Positions 11,845 to 27,324 are shown, counted from the first letter of the stretch. The stretch: DNA of 64,000 bases from Streptomyces misionensis (GCF_900104815.1 NZ_FNTD01000004.1:2186501-2250500), one strand, 5' to 3'. Numbers and translations: made by a program. Notes: generated by a model from the letters alone, not told the origin.

Positions 11845-13056
11845 TCAGTCCTCCAGTGCGGCGAGGCCGGGGAGCGTCTTGCCCTCGAGGTATTCGAGGG
11901 AGGCGCCGCCACCGGTCGAGATGTGGCCGAATGCGTTCTCGTCGAAGCCGAGCGTGCGCACGGCCGCGGCGGAGTCACCGCCGCCGACGACGGTGAACCC
12001 GTCCGAGTCGACGAGGGCCTGGGCGACCGCCTTGGTGCCCTCGGCGTAGTCGGGGTGCTCGAAGACGCCCATGGGACCGTTCCAGAAGACGGTCTCGGCG
12101 TCGGCGAGCTTCGAGGCGTACAGCTCTCGGGTCTTGGGGCCGATGTCCAGGCCCTCCTGGTCGGCGGGGATCTTGTCCGCGTCGACGGTGGTGAACTGGC
12201 TCGGCGCCTTGGTCTTGAGGTCCGGGAAGTCCCGGGCCACGAGGACGTCGACGGGCAGGACCAGTTCCACGCCCTGCTTCTCGGCGCGCTGCATGTACTC
12301 GGTGACGGCCGGGATCTGGTCCTCCTGGAGGAGGGAGATGCCGACCTCGTAGCCCTTGGCCTTGAGGAAGGTGTAGGCCATGCCGCCGCCGATGAGCAGC
12401 CGGTCGGCCTTGCCGAGCAGCTGGTCGATGACGGCGAGCTTGTCGGAGACCTTGGCGCCGCCGAGCGCGACGACGTAGGGGCGCTTGACGTCCTCGGTGA
12501 GCTTCTTCAGGACGCCGACCTCGGTGGCGATGAGGTGGCCGGCGTAGTGCGGCAGCCGGGCCGGGAGGTCGTACACGGAGGCGTGCTTGCGGTGCACGGC
12601 GCCGAAGCCGTCGCCCACGTACACGTCGGCGAGGGCGGCGAGCCGGTCGGCGAACTCGCCGCGCTCGGTGTCGTCCTTGGCCGTCTCGCCCGGGTTGAAG
12701 CGCAGGTTCTCGATGACCGCGACCTGGCCGGGCTCAAGGCCGTCGACGGCGTCGTGGGCGGCGGGGCCGACCGTGTCCTGGGCGAAGGCGACCGGGGCGC
12801 CGAGCAGTTCACCGAGGCGCTCGGCGGCGGGCAGCAGCGAGAAGGCGGGGTCCGGGGCGCCCTTGGGGCGGCCCAGGTGCGAGGCGACGATCACCTTGGC
12901 GCCCGCGTCGGCGAGAGCCTTGACGGTGGGCAGCACGGCGCGGATGCGGCCGTCGTCGGTGATCGTCCCGTCGGCCAGCGGCACGTTGAGGTCGGCGCGG
13001 ACGAAGACCCGCTTGCCGCTTACGCCGTCGGCGAGAAGTTCGTCGATCGTCTTCAT
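11845..13056 (-). CDS. pgk: Phosphoglycerate kinase
   Basis: Makes ATP and 3-phosphoglycerate from 1,3-bisphosphoglycerate. The 403 residues start at MKTIDELL. The signature [11 protein letters not shown] lies near the N-terminus, and the C-terminal nucleotide region has the family GGGDSAAAV motif. ATG at 13056 is preferred over the upstream GTG at 13089 because AGGAG lies 8 bases before it and the family begins here. It lies 144 bases downstream of gap. Confidence 0.97.
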   Translation of the reverse strand: MKTIDELLADGVSGKRVFVRADLNVPLADGTITDDGRIRAVLPTVKALADAGAKVIVASHLGRPKGAPDPAFSLLPAAERLGELLGAPVAFAQDTVGPAAHDAVDGLEPGQVAVIENLRFNPGETAKDDTERGEFADRLAALADVYVGDGFGAVHRKHASVYDLPARLPHYAGHLIATEVGVLKKLTEDVKRPYVVALGGAKVSDKLAVIDQLLGKADRLLIGGGMAYTFLKAKGYEVGISLLQEDQIPAVTEYMQRAEKQGVELVLPVDVLVARDFPDLKTKAPSQFTTVDADKIPADQEGLDIGPKTRELYASKLADAETVFWNGPMGVFEHPDYAEGTKAVAQALVDSDGFTVVGGGDSAAAVRTLGFDENAFGHISTGGGASLEYLEGKTLPGLAALED

Positions 13057-13200
13057 TGAGTGGACTCCTGAGGAGGGCTCGTGGTGCACCTGATCGTATG
13101 AGGACGTGGTCCGTGCGCGAGACAGGGCCCGGCGGGCGCCGCGCTGCGCCTGCCGAGCCCTGCTCTCATGTCACGGTCGTGCTGCTGTGGTCTTCGGCGA

Positions 13201-15597
<2,397 letters not shown>

Positions 15598-15607
<10 letters not shown>

Positions 15608-16689
15608 GGGCCGATCCTTCCATGCATCCGAAAAATACGGTCGTACGCGGCGGCCAACAGCTCCGGGTCGTGCCGGGGTGTTCCGTCGGTCCGGGCCACC
15701 GTGGCCAGCTCGACCGCGGCGCCCAGCCGCTTGGCGGCCTCGGTGAGCGAGTCGCGGTCGGGCACGGCGGCCTCGTCGGCCAGCACCACGTCCAGGGCGA
15801 GTTTAGGGGCGTGTCGCCCCAAAACCTCCAAATGACGCTGCGGGGAGAAGCCGTCGGTTTCTCCCGGCTGCGGGGCGAGGTTCAGGGACAGGACCTTGCG
15901 CGCCTTGGTCTCGGTCAGTGCGTCCAGCAGTTCGGGCACGAGCAGGTGCGGGATCACCGAGGAGAACCAGGAGCCGGGGCCGAGCACCACCCAGTCCGCG
16001 TCCAGGACCGCCGCCAGGGCCTCGGGGACGGCCGGCGGGTCGTTCGGCACCAGGTGCACGGACTGCACCTCACCGGGGGTCAGCGCGACCGTGGCCTGCC
16101 CGCACACCGTGTCCACGTCCTCCGGGCGCTCCGGGTCGTGCCCCTTGACCAGGGCCTGGAGTTCCAGCGGCACGGCGGACATGGGCAGCACCCGCCCGTG
16201 CGCGCCGAGCAGCTTGCCCACCAGGTCCAGGGCCTGGACGTGGTCGCCGAGCTGCTCCCACAGGGCGACGATCAGCAGGTTGCCCACCGCGTGGTCGTGC
16301 AGGTCGCCCTGGGAGGTGAAACGGTGCTGGATGACCCGGGCCCACGTCTGGCCCCAGTCGTCGTCGCCGCAGAGCGCGGCCAGCGCCTTGCGCAGGTCGC
16401 CGGGCGGCAGCACGCCCAGTTCGTCGCGCAGCCGGCCGCTGGAGCCGCCGTCGTCGGCCACGGTGACCACGGCGGTGAGATCGCCGGTGATCCGGCGCAG
16501 TGCGGCGAGCGAGGCCGACAGGCCCATGCCGCCGCCGAGCGCGACCACCTTGGGCTGGGCGCCCCGGCGGCGGGGCCGGCCCCCGCGGGCCTCGGCGGGG
16601 CGGCCGGCCCCGGTCCCGGCGGTGCGGCCGGAGCGCGCGTCCGGCACCATCCGGCGCAGCCGGCCCAGCCGCGGTGTACGTTCCGTCAT
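15598..16689 (-). CDS. yvcK: YvcK-type gluconeogenesis factor / CofD-like protein
   Basis: A YvcK/CofD-superfamily protein. In Bacillus and actinobacteria YvcK binds UDP-sugars and affects carbon use and cell-wall growth. The 363-residue protein has a basic 45-residue N-terminal extension, then [14 protein letters not shown] (glycine loop G52-S58), [11 protein letters not shown] and [17 protein letters not shown] at 16689 overlaps the rapZ stop by four bases. The rapZ-yvcK-whiA order is conserved widely in Gram-positives. Confidence 0.92.
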
Positions 16690-17729
16690 TCCCGTCCCAT
16701 GTCCCGGTGCACGACCACCGTCTCGACCCCCTCGGCCGCGAGGCGCGCGGCGAGCTTCTCCGACATCGCGACCGAGCGGTGCTTGCCCCCGGTACAGCCG
16801 ATGGCGATGGTCACGTAGCGCTTGCCCTCGCGCCGGTACCCTGCCGCGATGAGCCGGAGCAGCTCGGCGTAGCGGTCCAGGAACTCCTTGGCGCCGGGCT
16901 GGTTGAAGACGTAGGCGGCGACCTCCTCGTTGAGGCCGGTGAACGGGCGCAGCTCCGGGACCCAGTGCGGGTTCGGCAGGAACCGCATGTCCGCGACGAG
17001 ATCGGCGTCGACCGGCAGGCCGTACTTGAACCCGAAGGACATCACGGTGGCCCGCAGTTCGGGCTCCTCCTCGCCGGCGAACTGGGCGTCCATCTTGGCG
17101 CGCAGCTCGTGCACGTTGAGGCTGGAGGTGTCGATCACCAGGTCGGCGTCGCCGCGCAGTTCGCGCAGCAGCTCCCGCTCGGCGGCGATGCCGTCCACGA
17201 TGCGGCCGTCGCCCTGGAGGGGGTGCGGGCGGCGCACCGACTCGAAGCGGCGCACCAGGGCCTCGTCGGAGGACTCCAGGAAGACGATCCGCCGGGTGAC
17301 GTGCTTGGCCTCCAGGTCCGCCAGGGACTCGCGCAGGTTGTCGAAGAAGCGGCGGCCGCGGACGTCCACGACCACCGCGATCCGCGCCACGTTGCCCTGG
17401 GAGCGGGCGCCCAGCTCCACCATGGTGGGGATGAGGGCGGGCGGGAGGTTGTCCACGACGAACCAGCCGAGGTCCTCCAGACACTTCGCGGCCGTCGAAC
17501 GGCCCGCTCCGGACATGCCGGAGATGATCACCAACTCGGGGATGGCCGCCTCGGGTACCCCGGGTGTCTCGCTGCCCGTACTCACCTGTGCTCCGTTGTC
17601 GTCGGCCGCGTCCTGGCCCGTGTGCCGCCGGGCGTCGGACCGGCCCGTGTGCTGCCGGGCCGTGTCGTCGCCCGGGCCGCCGCGGGCCTGATCTCGGCGC
17701 GGCGTGGGGTCTGCGTCGTGCTCGGTCAT
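16686..17729 (-). CDS. rapZ: RapZ-family nucleotide-binding protein
   Basis: RapZ/YvcJ P-loop protein. In E. coli RapZ delivers small RNAs to RNase E, while the actinobacterial role is not established. The 347 residues carry a 60-residue low-complexity N-terminal extension, Walker A GMSGAGRS at 71-78, and a C-terminal domain with [20 protein letters not shown] at 17729 overlaps the uvrC stop (ATGA), so uvrC, rapZ, yvcK and whiA are chained by overlapping codons. Confidence 0.93.
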   Translation of the reverse strand: MTEHDADPTPRRDQARGGPGDDTARQHTGRSDARRHTGQDAADDNGAQVSTGSETPGVPEAAIPELVIISGMSGAGRSTAAKCLEDLGWFVVDNLPPALIPTMVELGARSQGNVARIAVVVDVRGRRFFDNLRESLADLEAKHVTRRIVFLESSDEALVRRFESVRRPHPLQGDGRIVDGIAAERELLRELRGDADLVIDTSSLNVHELRAKMDAQFAGEEEPELRATVMSFGFKYGLPVDADLVADMRFLPNPHWVPELRPFTGLNEEVAAYVFNQPGAKEFLDRYAELLRLIAAGYRREGKRYVTIAIGCTGGKHRSVAMSEKLAARLAAEGVETVVVHRDMGRE

Positions 17730-19972
17730 GTCTCCTGCCCCCGTCGTTCGTCCGGGGGACCCGTGGTCACGGGCGCCCCCGAGGAACCCGCCGTCGCCTC
17801 GGGTTCCTCGTCTTCCATGATCTCTCCGGTCGCCGTGTTCACGGCGGGTGCGGCCGGGGCCGCCTGGGCGAGGGCCGCGGCGATGGTCTCGGCCGTCTTG
17901 CGGCCTATCCCGGGCACTTCCTGGATCTGTTCGATTGTGGCGGACCGCAGCCGCTTCACCGAGCCGAAATGCTTGATGAGCGCCTGTTTCCTGGTGTCGC
18001 CGAGGCCGGGGACGTCGTCCAGCGGGCCGGCGCGGAAGCGCTTGGCGCGCTTGGTGCGCTGGTAGGTGATCGCGAACCGGTGGGCCTCGTCCCGGACGCG
18101 CTGGAGCAGGTACAGGCCCTCGCTGGTGCGGGGCAGCACGACGGGGTCGTCCTCACCTGGCAGCCAGACCTCCTCCAGCCGCTTGGCGAGGCCGCACACC
18201 GCGATGTCGTCGATGCCCAGCTCGTCCAGCGCCCGCTGGGCCGCCGCGACCTGCGGCTGACCGCCGTCGACCACGACGAGCTGGGGCGGGTAGGCGAACT
18301 TCCGCGGGCGGCCGTCGTCGTCCTTGAGGACGCCGTCGACCGGGCCGACGCCGGGTTCCGGGGCGGTCGGGGCCGGCTCGGCCGGGACGGATCGCGTACC
18401 GGTGACGGCACCGGCTCCGGGGCGGGCGTCCGCGTCGGTGCCGGTGAGCGGGGGGACGGCGGCGGAGGGCGTGGCCAGGGTGCCGACGGGTTCCGTGCCG
18501 ACGGGTGCCGCCGAGCCGGCTGGGGTGGTGGCGCCGTCGGTGTCCTCGCCGTCGGCCCACTCCCCCGTCCGCTCCTTCTCGGCGAGGTACCGCTTGAAGC
18601 GGCGGGTGATCACCTCGTGCATGGAGCGGACGTCGTCCTGGCCCGCGAAGCCCTTGATCTGGAAGCGGCGGTACTCGCTCTTGCGCTGCAGGCCGTCCTC
18701 GAACACCACCATGGAGGCGACCACGTCGTCCCCCTGGAGGTGCGAGATGTCGTAGCACTCGATGCGCAGCGGGGCGCTGTCCAGGCCGAGGGCGTCGGCG
18801 ATCTCCTCCAGGGCGCGGGAGCGGGTGGTGAGGTCGGAGGCGCGCCTGGTCTTGTGCAGGGCGAGCGCCTGCTGGGCGTTGCGCTGCACGGTCTCCATGA
18901 GCGCCTTCTTGTCGCCGCGCTGCGGGATGCGCAGCGACACATGTGAGCCGCGGCGGCCGGTCAGCCACTCCTGGACCGGCTCGACCGGCTCGGGCAGCGC
19001 CGGGACCAGGACCTCCTTGGGCACGGCGTCCCCGGTCTCCTCGCCGTACAGCTGCTGCAGGGCGTGCTCGACCAGGGCGCCGGTGGTGACCTCCTCGACC
19101 TTGTCGGTCACCCAGCCGCGCTGACCGCGCACCCGGCCACCGCGCACGTGGAAGATCTGCACGGCCGCCTCCAGCTCGTCCTCGGCGACGGCGATGAGGT
19201 CCGCGTCGGTCGCGTCGGCGAGCACGACCGCGCTCTTCTCCATGGCCTTTCTCAGGGCCCCTATGTCGTCGCGCAGCCGGGCGGCGCGCTCGTACTCCAT
19301 CTCCTCCGCCGCCTCCATCATCTGCTTCTCCAGACGGCGGAGGTAGGTGCCGGTGCGGCCGGCCATGAAGTCGCAGAACTCGTCGGCCAGGTCCCGGTGG
19401 TCCTCGGGGCTGATGCGGCCGACGCAGGGGGCGGAGCACTTGCCGATGTAGCCGAGCAGGCAGGGCCGGCCGGTGCGGGCGGCGTTCTTGAACACGCCCG
19501 CCGAGCACGTGCGCACCGGGAAGACCCGCAGCAGCAGGTCGACGGTGTCCCGGATGGCCCAGGCGTGTCCGTACGGCCCGAAGTACCGCACGCCCTTCTT
19601 CTTGTGACCGCGCATCACCTGGACGCGCGGGAACTCCTCGTTCATCGTCACCGCGAGGTACGGGTAACTCTTGTCGTCGCGGTACTTGACGTTGAACCGG
19701 GGGTCGAACTCCTTGATCCAGGAGTACTCCAGCTGCAGCGCCTCGACCTCGGTGGACACCACGGTCCACTCCACGGACGCGGCGGTGGTCACCATGGTCC
19801 GGGTGCGTGGGTGCAGGTTCGCCAGGTCCTGGAAGTAGTTCGCCAGGCGCTGGCGCAGGCTTTTCGCCTTTCCGACGTAGATCACCCGGCGGTGCTCGTC
19901 ACGGAACCTGTACACCCCGGGGGTGTCCGGGATGTCTCCCGGCCTGGGGCGGTAGCTGGAGGGATCGGCCAT
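17726..19972 (-). CDS. uvrC: UvrABC excinuclease subunit C
   Basis: UvrC makes the two incisions in nucleotide-excision repair. Domains in order: GIY-YIG nuclease (about 13-93, with [20 protein letters not shown]), zinc-cysteine region, UVR motif binding UvrB (about 208-243), RNase-H-like nuclease, and C-terminal helix-hairpin-helix pair. A Pro/Thr/Ala-rich insertion at about 471-555 accounts for the unusual length of 748. The gene looks leaderless: TAGGGT (19985-19980) lies 7 bases before the ATG, with a PafBC-type -35 at the exact spacing. Confidence 0.96.
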   Translation of the reverse strand: MADPSSYRPRPGDIPDTPGVYRFRDEHRRVIYVGKAKSLRQRLANYFQDLANLHPRTRTMVTTAASVEWTVVSTEVEALQLEYSWIKEFDPRFNVKYRDDKSYPYLAVTMNEEFPRVQVMRGHKKKGVRYFGPYGHAWAIRDTVDLLLRVFPVRTCSAGVFKNAARTGRPCLLGYIGKCSAPCVGRISPEDHRDLADEFCDFMAGRTGTYLRRLEKQMMEAAEEMEYERAARLRDDIGALRKAMEKSAVVLADATDADLIAVAEDELEAAVQIFHVRGGRVRGQRGWVTDKVEEVTTGALVEHALQQLYGEETGDAVPKEVLVPALPEPVEPVQEWLTGRRGSHVSLRIPQRGDKKALMETVQRNAQQALALHKTRRASDLTTRSRALEEIADALGLDSAPLRIECYDISHLQGDDVVASMVVFEDGLQRKSEYRRFQIKGFAGQDDVRSMHEVITRRFKRYLAEKERTGEWADGEDTDGATTPAGSAAPVGTEPVGTLATPSAAVPPLTGTDADARPGAGAVTGTRSVPAEPAPTAPEPGVGPVDGVLKDDDGRPRKFAYPPQLVVVDGGQPQVAAAQRALDELGIDDIAVCGLAKRLEEVWLPGEDDPVVLPRTSEGLYLLQRVRDEAHRFAITYQRTKRAKRFRAGPLDDVPGLGDTRKQALIKHFGSVKRLRSATIEQIQEVPGIGRKTAETIAAALAQAAPAAPAVNTATGEIMEDEEPEATAGSSGAPVTTGPPDERRGQET

Positions 19973-19979
19973 GTCTCAC

Positions 19980-20002
19980 ACCCTACTGGCGAGCGCCGAC
20001 AC
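19980..20002 (-). promoter_or_regulatory. PafBC-type damage promoter of uvrC (variant)
   Basis: Minus strand: gTGTCGGcG (20002-19994), 8 bases, TAGGGT (19985-19980). It differs from tTGTCRgtg at the first and eighth positions but keeps the TGTCG core and exact N8 spacing. The start codon follows 7 bases after the -10. Confidence 0.6.
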
Positions 20003-20320
20003 CGCGTCGGGCCTGTGGACGACGCCGCCGCCGCGGCGCGCGGACCGGTCCGTTCCGGCTCCGGGGCCCGAAAGGGCCGCCCGTGGGCGCCCGCCGGCCG
20101 ACGAGGGTCGGGGTCCGGCCAGTCGTACGGCGCGACCGGCCCCAAGGTGTTGTCGGGTGCTGATCAACACGCTTCAATGCGGGGGAACTCGGGGCCGGCA
20201 CGTGCGAAGGGGCGCGGCGTGCGCAGCCATGGGCGTCCATGACGCCACGGGGGTGGCCCCGCACACCCGCGCAGACGGTCCGACCAGCCGTCGTGACACC
20301 TCACAGAAAGGCCCCTCGGC
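20003..20320. other. Region upstream of the HTH gene
   Basis: No gene seen. It contains a plausible plus-strand promoter, TTGTCG (20150-20155) with a 17-base spacer and TTCAAT (20173-20178). A 6-bp inverted repeat GTGTTG/CAACAC (20147-20152, 20165-20170) overlaps it and could be an operator for the downstream HTH protein. Confidence 0.45.
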
Positions 20321-21271
20321 ATGCTGCACGCCACACAGCACGCGGACCTTCCCGGCGGGGAACTGGACTCGGCCCTGCGGGGCGGCCCCTTCCACGTGGC
20401 GCTGCGGGCCGCGATCGCCGCGCGCGGCCTGCCGCTCCAGCGCGTGCAGCACCATCTCTCGCGCCACGGGGTCAAGGTCGGGGTGACCAGCCTGAGTTAC
20501 TGGCAGCAGGGCGCCCGCCGCCCGCAGCGCCCGGAGTCGCTGCGCGCGGTACGCGCCCTGGAGGAGATCCTCCAGCTGCCGGACGAGTCCCTGATCCGGC
20601 TGCTCGCCGAGCCCGACCGGCATCCGGGGTCCGACCGCCGGTCGGCCCGCTCCTACCGCTCCCTGGTCGAGGCGTCGGCCGTGCTGGACCGGCTCCGGGC
20701 CGAGCTGGGCCGCCCGGCGGACGGCGGGCTGCACACCCTGGGCCACCACGAGTGCGTCCGGATCGGCGCCCGGCGCGAGCTGGCGGCCCGCGAGGCCCAT
20801 CACATCGTGCGCGCCCACCGCGACGGCGTCGACGGCTTCCTCGTGGTGCACCAGGGCGATGCGGGCTGCGCGCCGCGCGACATGCGGGTGCGGGCCCTGG
20901 AGAACTGCCGCACCGGGCGTGTCCGCTTCGACCAGGAGACCGGGGTGCTGGTGGCCGAGCTGCTCTTCGGCACCCGGCTGCGCGCCGGGGACACCTTCCT
21001 CTTCCGGTACGCCGTCGAGGACGGCACGGCCGAGACGGCCCGCGAGTACCTGCGGGGTTTCGACGCGCCCGGCGGTCAGTACGCGCTCCAGGTGCGCTTC
21101 GACGCGGCGGCGCTGCCGGTTCGCTGCCACCGGTTCACCCAGCACTCCCCGGCGGCCCCGCGCGGCGGGCGGTACGAACTGCCCGTGACCGCTCCGCACC
21201 ACTGCGTCCATGTGGTCGAGCCGCGCATCCGGCCGGGCATCGTGGGCATCGCATGGGACTGGCAGCGGTGA
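20321..21271 (+). CDS. XRE-like helix-turn-helix protein of unknown function
   Basis: A 316-residue protein. Residues about 22-85 form an XRE-like DNA-binding region (HVALRAAIAARG...VTSLSYWQQGARRPQRPESL) followed by an acidic helix. The C-terminal 200 residues have no recognisable enzyme motif but contain conserved-looking HHECVRIG and several His/Cys, suggesting a sensory domain. ATG at 20321 follows GAAAGG. It stands alone between uvrC and the convergent Rieske gene; the inverted repeat at 20147-20170 is a possible autoregulatory site. Confidence 0.75.
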   Translation: MLHATQHADLPGGELDSALRGGPFHVALRAAIAARGLPLQRVQHHLSRHGVKVGVTSLSYWQQGARRPQRPESLRAVRALEEILQLPDESLIRLLAEPDRHPGSDRRSARSYRSLVEASAVLDRLRAELGRPADGGLHTLGHHECVRIGARRELAAREAHHIVRAHRDGVDGFLVVHQGDAGCAPRDMRVRALENCRTGRVRFDQETGVLVAELLFGTRLRAGDTFLFRYAVEDGTAETAREYLRGFDAPGGQYALQVRFDAAALPVRCHRFTQHSPAAPRGGRYELPVTAPHHCVHVVEPRIRPGIVGIAWDWQR

Positions 21272-21325
21272 ACGGGAGCGCGGCGCCCGCCGGTTGACCC
21301 GGGACCGGTCGGGTCGCCGCCGGGG

Positions 21326-21754
21326 TCAGGCCGCCGGGCCCGCGACGATCTTGCCGTCCTTGGTCTTCACCGACAGCTCGGTCAGCGGCACGGTGGCCGG
21401 CGACTGGACCACCTTGCCGGTCATGGCGTCGAACTGGCTGCCGTGGCAGGGGCAGATCAGGGTCGTCCCCTGGAGCTTGTTGATGGGGCAACCGGCGTGC
21501 GTGCAGATCGTGCTGTACGCCTTGAGCGCCCCGCTGTCGTCCCTGCTGACCACCACGTTGTGGTCCCGGTAGAGCTTGGCGCCGCCCTTGGCGACCTCGC
21601 TCTCGGCGCCCAGGTCCACCGGAGCGGTCGGGTTGGACGCGGAGGCGCCGTTGCCTCCCGGTGCGGAGCACGCTGCCAGGCCGAGCCCGGCGACCGGGAC
21701 CACGGCGGCCCCTCGAAGGACGGTACGACGGCTCGCGGACGGTCGCGTGGGCAT
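21326..21754 (-). CDS. Exported Rieske [2Fe-2S] lipoprotein
   Basis: A small Rieske ferredoxin-like protein. The N-terminus has a twin-arginine signal (SRRTVLRG, R9-R10) that ends in a lipobox LAAC with C29, so it should be folded with its cluster, Tat-exported and lipid-anchored. Cluster ligands are C84, H86, C101 and H104, with C89 and C103 able to form the Rieske disulfide. The start is ATG at 21754 (142 residues), because GGAG lies 6 bases upstream; the in-frame GTG at 21766 would place that site inside the gene. Its electron partner is unknown. Confidence 0.9.
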   Translation of the reverse strand: MPTRPSASRRTVLRGAAVVPVAGLGLAACSAPGGNGASASNPTAPVDLGAESEVAKGGAKLYRDHNVVVSRDDSGALKAYSTICTHAGCPINKLQGTTLICPCHGSQFDAMTGKVVQSPATVPLTELSVKTKDGKIVAGPAA

Positions 21755-21840
21755 CTCGAACTCCACTGGTCAAGGGGTGTACGGGGCGACGATACCGGGG
21801 CAGAAGGGCCGCTCCGGGGGCGGGGTGCGGTGCGTGCGGC

Positions 21841-21866
21841 GGAGGGCCGGGGAGGGCCGGGGAGGT
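21841..21866. repeat. 10-bp tandem repeat
   Basis: GGAGGGCCGG is present twice in tandem (21841-21860) plus a partial third copy, just upstream of the LacI-type operator. Confidence 0.8.
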
Positions 21867-21887
21867 GTGCGGCGCGGCGAACGGGAG

Positions 21888-21917
21888 CGCGTAAACGCTT
21901 GCGCAAGCGTTTACGCG
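21888..21917. promoter_or_regulatory. 30-bp perfect palindrome: double LacI-family operator
   Basis: Two perfect 15-base arms meet at 21902/21903; each arm contains CGTAAACGCTTGC or its complement. The palindrome holds two cores of the LacI/GalR type AAnCGnTT: AAACGCTT (21893-21900) and AAGCGTTT (21905-21912), with centres 12 bp apart. It lies 108 bases before the lacI-pfkB operon. Confidence 0.85.
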
Positions 21918-22024
21918 GGGCCGGTCGATGGGATACCTTCCCGGCCTGAAGACCGCACTCGCCGGGGACCGCCTGGTGGGGGCCGGGCGGGAACGGCCGG
22001 CGGACGGGCGGGGAGGGGAACGCG

Positions 22025-23146
22025 ATGCCCACCATGGCGGACGTCGCGCGGAGCGCCGGGGTCTCCGTGGCGACCGTCTCCCACGTGCTCAACGGCACAC
22101 GCCCGGTGCTGCCGGGCACCCGGCAGGCCGTCCTGGACGCCGTGGACGCCCTCGGGTACACGCCCAACACCCTGGCCCGCTCCCTGGTGACCGCCCGCAC
22201 CCGGTCCATCGGGCTCGCGGTGTCGGCGATCAGCAACCCGTACTTCACCGAGATCCTCCAGGGCGTCGAGGCCGCCGCCCTGGAGGCCGGGTACGGCCTG
22301 CTCCTGGCGGACCCGCACGACGATCCCGCACACGAGCGGAAGGTCGCGCGGCTCCTCCACGAGCGCCGGGTGGACGGCATGATCGTCGCTCCGTCCGCGC
22401 AGCCGGGCGAGCTGGTCGGCTATCTGCGCCGGCACGCCGTACCGACCGTGTTCCTCGACCGGCTGATCGACGGCGCGGACGCGGCTCCCGACGCGGGCTC
22501 CCCGCGCTTCGACCAGGTGTGCGCCGAGAGCGCCGGTCCGACGGCCCGGCTCGTGGCCCATCTCGCCGGGCTGGGACACCGCCGGATCGGCCTGGTCGCG
22601 GGCCTGCCGGGGCTCAGCACGACCCGTGAGCGCGTCGCGGGCTACCGGGACGGCCTCGCCGCCGCGGGCCTGGCCCTCGACGACCGCCTCCTGGTGTCCG
22701 GCAACTCCGAGTCGGCCGGTGCCGAACGCGCCGCGGCCGCCCTGCTCGCCCTGCCCGATCCGCCCACCGCGCTCGTCACCGCCAACAACGCGATGACGCT
22801 CGGCACCCTGCGCGCCCTCGCCGGGCGCGGTCTGTCCGTGCCCGGCGACCTCGCCCTGTGCTGCTTCGACGACTTCCCCTGGGCCGACCTGTTCTCGCCC
22901 CGGCTCACCGCCATCGCCCAGCCGAGCAGGGAGCTGGGCGCCCAGGCTGTGCGGCTGCTCCTGGAACGCCTGGCCGAGCCGGACCGGCCGCCCCGCACGG
23001 TCCGACTGCCCTGCACGTTCGTGCACCGCGGCTCCTGCGGCTGCCCTGAGGGACCCGAGCGGCCCGATGCGGCGCCGGGCCCCGCGTCGTCCGCCCTGTC
23101 CGAACCGCTGCCCGAGTCCCCGTCCGAGAAGGGAACCTCCTCGTGA
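22025..23146 (+). CDS. LacI-family transcriptional regulator
   Basis: A sugar-responsive repressor of the LacI/GalR type. The 373 residues begin with the helix-turn-helix (MADVARSAGVSVATVSHVL) and hinge, followed by a periplasmic-binding-protein-like effector domain (about 60-335) and a disordered tail. ATG at 22025 follows GAGGGGAACGCG. Its stop overlaps the start of a sugar kinase (GTGA), and a double LacI-type operator lies just upstream. The likely circuit is autoregulated repression of the kinase, relieved by an unknown carbohydrate. Confidence 0.93.
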   Translation: MPTMADVARSAGVSVATVSHVLNGTRPVLPGTRQAVLDAVDALGYTPNTLARSLVTARTRSIGLAVSAISNPYFTEILQGVEAAALEAGYGLLLADPHDDPAHERKVARLLHERRVDGMIVAPSAQPGELVGYLRRHAVPTVFLDRLIDGADAAPDAGSPRFDQVCAESAGPTARLVAHLAGLGHRRIGLVAGLPGLSTTRERVAGYRDGLAAAGLALDDRLLVSGNSESAGAERAAAALLALPDPPTALVTANNAMTLGTLRALAGRGLSVPGDLALCCFDDFPWADLFSPRLTAIAQPSRELGAQAVRLLLERLAEPDRPPRTVRLPCTFVHRGSCGCPEGPERPDAAPGPASSALSEPLPESPSEKGTSS

Positions 23147-24051
23147 TCGTCGTCGCCGGTGAGGCACTGATCGACCTGGTACCGCAGGGCCCCGGCGCCC
23201 TGGCGGCCCTGAAGCCGGCGCCCGGCGGCGGCCCTTACAACACCGCGGTCGCCCTCGGCCGGCTCGGCTCGCCCACCGCCTTCTGCTCCCGGACGTCCTG
23301 CGACGCCTTCGGTGAGGCGCTGCTCGACGGGCTGCGGCGGTCGGGCGTCGAGGTGTCCGGCGTGCAGCGCGGGCCGGAGCCGACGACTCTCGCGGTGGCC
23401 ACGATCGACGACGGCGGCTCGGCCGCGTACTCCTTCTACGTCGACGGCACCGCCGACCGTCTCTTCACCGCTCCTCCCTCGCTCCCGGCGGGCACGCGGG
23501 CGGTGTCCTTCGGCACCCTTTCGCTCGTCCTGGAGCCGGGGGCGAGCGCCTACGAGGAGCTGCTGCGGCGGGCGGCCGGGCAGGGTCTTTTCACCGCGCT
23601 CGACCCGAACATCCGGGCGGGACTGATCCCGGACGCGGACGCCTACCGGGCGCGCTTCGCGAGCTGGCTGCCGTCGGTGGCGCTGCTGAAGGTGTCCGAG
23701 GAGGACGCGGCGTGGCTGGGCGGCACGCCGCGCGAGTGGCTGGCCGAGGGGCCGTCGGCGGTGGTGGTGACCCGGGGCGGCGACGGTCTGACCGTGTTCA
23801 CCGAGGGCGGCGAGTACTCCGTGCCCGGCGAGAAGGTGGACGTCGTGGACACCATCGGTGCCGGGGACACGGTGAACGCCGCCCTGCTGCACGCTCTGGC
23901 CGCCCAGGACGCGCTGTCGCCGCGGGCGCTGGCGGCCCTGGGAGCGGAGGGCTGGACCCGGCTGCTGCGCTTCGCGGCGCGCGCGGCGGCGATCACCTGC
24001 TCGCGGGCGGGGGCGGAGCCGCCGTACGCGGCCGAGCTGGGTGATCTGTGA
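23143..24051 (+). CDS. PfkB-family carbohydrate kinase (fructokinase-like)
   Basis: A 302-residue ribokinase/PfkB-fold sugar kinase. It starts with VVAGEALIDLV, has the N-terminal glycine motif GGGPYNTAVALGRLG and ends with the anion-hole and catalytic-base signature DTIGAGDTVNAALLHA. Fructose or a related hexose is the likely substrate, but family members also use ribose, 2-keto-3-deoxygluconate and nucleosides. GTG at 23143 overlaps the lacI stop by four bases. A strong hairpin at 24121-24151 ends the operon. Confidence 0.92.
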   Translation: MIVVAGEALIDLVPQGPGALAALKPAPGGGPYNTAVALGRLGSPTAFCSRTSCDAFGEALLDGLRRSGVEVSGVQRGPEPTTLAVATIDDGGSAAYSFYVDGTADRLFTAPPSLPAGTRAVSFGTLSLVLEPGASAYEELLRRAAGQGLFTALDPNIRAGLIPDADAYRARFASWLPSVALLKVSEEDAAWLGGTPREWLAEGPSAVVVTRGGDGLTVFTEGGEYSVPGEKVDVVDTIGAGDTVNAALLHALAAQDALSPRALAALGAEGWTRLLRFAARAAAITCSRAGAEPPYAAELGDL

Positions 24052-24120
24052 ACCGTCTGGTTCCTCTCTGCTCTTGTCAAGGAGCGGCCGCCGGTCGGTG
24101 CGACTGACGAGAGAACGAGC

Positions 24121-24151
24121 GGCGCCCCGCGGGGAGTTCCCGCGGGGCGCC
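24121..24151. terminator. Bidirectional terminator between pfkB and uvrA
   Basis: GGCGCCCCGCGGG (24121-24133) and its perfect complement (24139-24151) flank a 5-base loop, between two convergent genes. Confidence 0.85.
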
Positions 24152-24211
24152 GTCTTCCTGATCCGATGTCAGTTCTCGTTCCGATCGAGCCGGCCGGGGT
24201 CTGATCCGGCG

Positions 24212-27247
<3,036 letters not shown>

Positions 27248-27301
27248 GCCGGTCCGCACCTTTCTTGGGAGAAGTGACAGGGGCGGGCCCCCGTCTTCTC
27301 C

Positions 27302-27324
27302 AGACTAGGGGGAGCCACTGACAA
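27302..27324 (-). promoter_or_regulatory. PafBC-type damage promoter of uvrA
   Basis: Minus strand: TTGTCAGTG (27324-27316), 8 bases, TAGTCT (27307-27302). Perfect match to tTGTCRgtg-N8-TAnnnT. Confidence 0.85.

Noticed and set aside
20150..20178. TTGTCGGGT upstream of the HTH gene as a damage promoter
   Set aside because: No TAnnnT at the N8 position; an ordinary -35/-10 pair with 17 bases explains it better.
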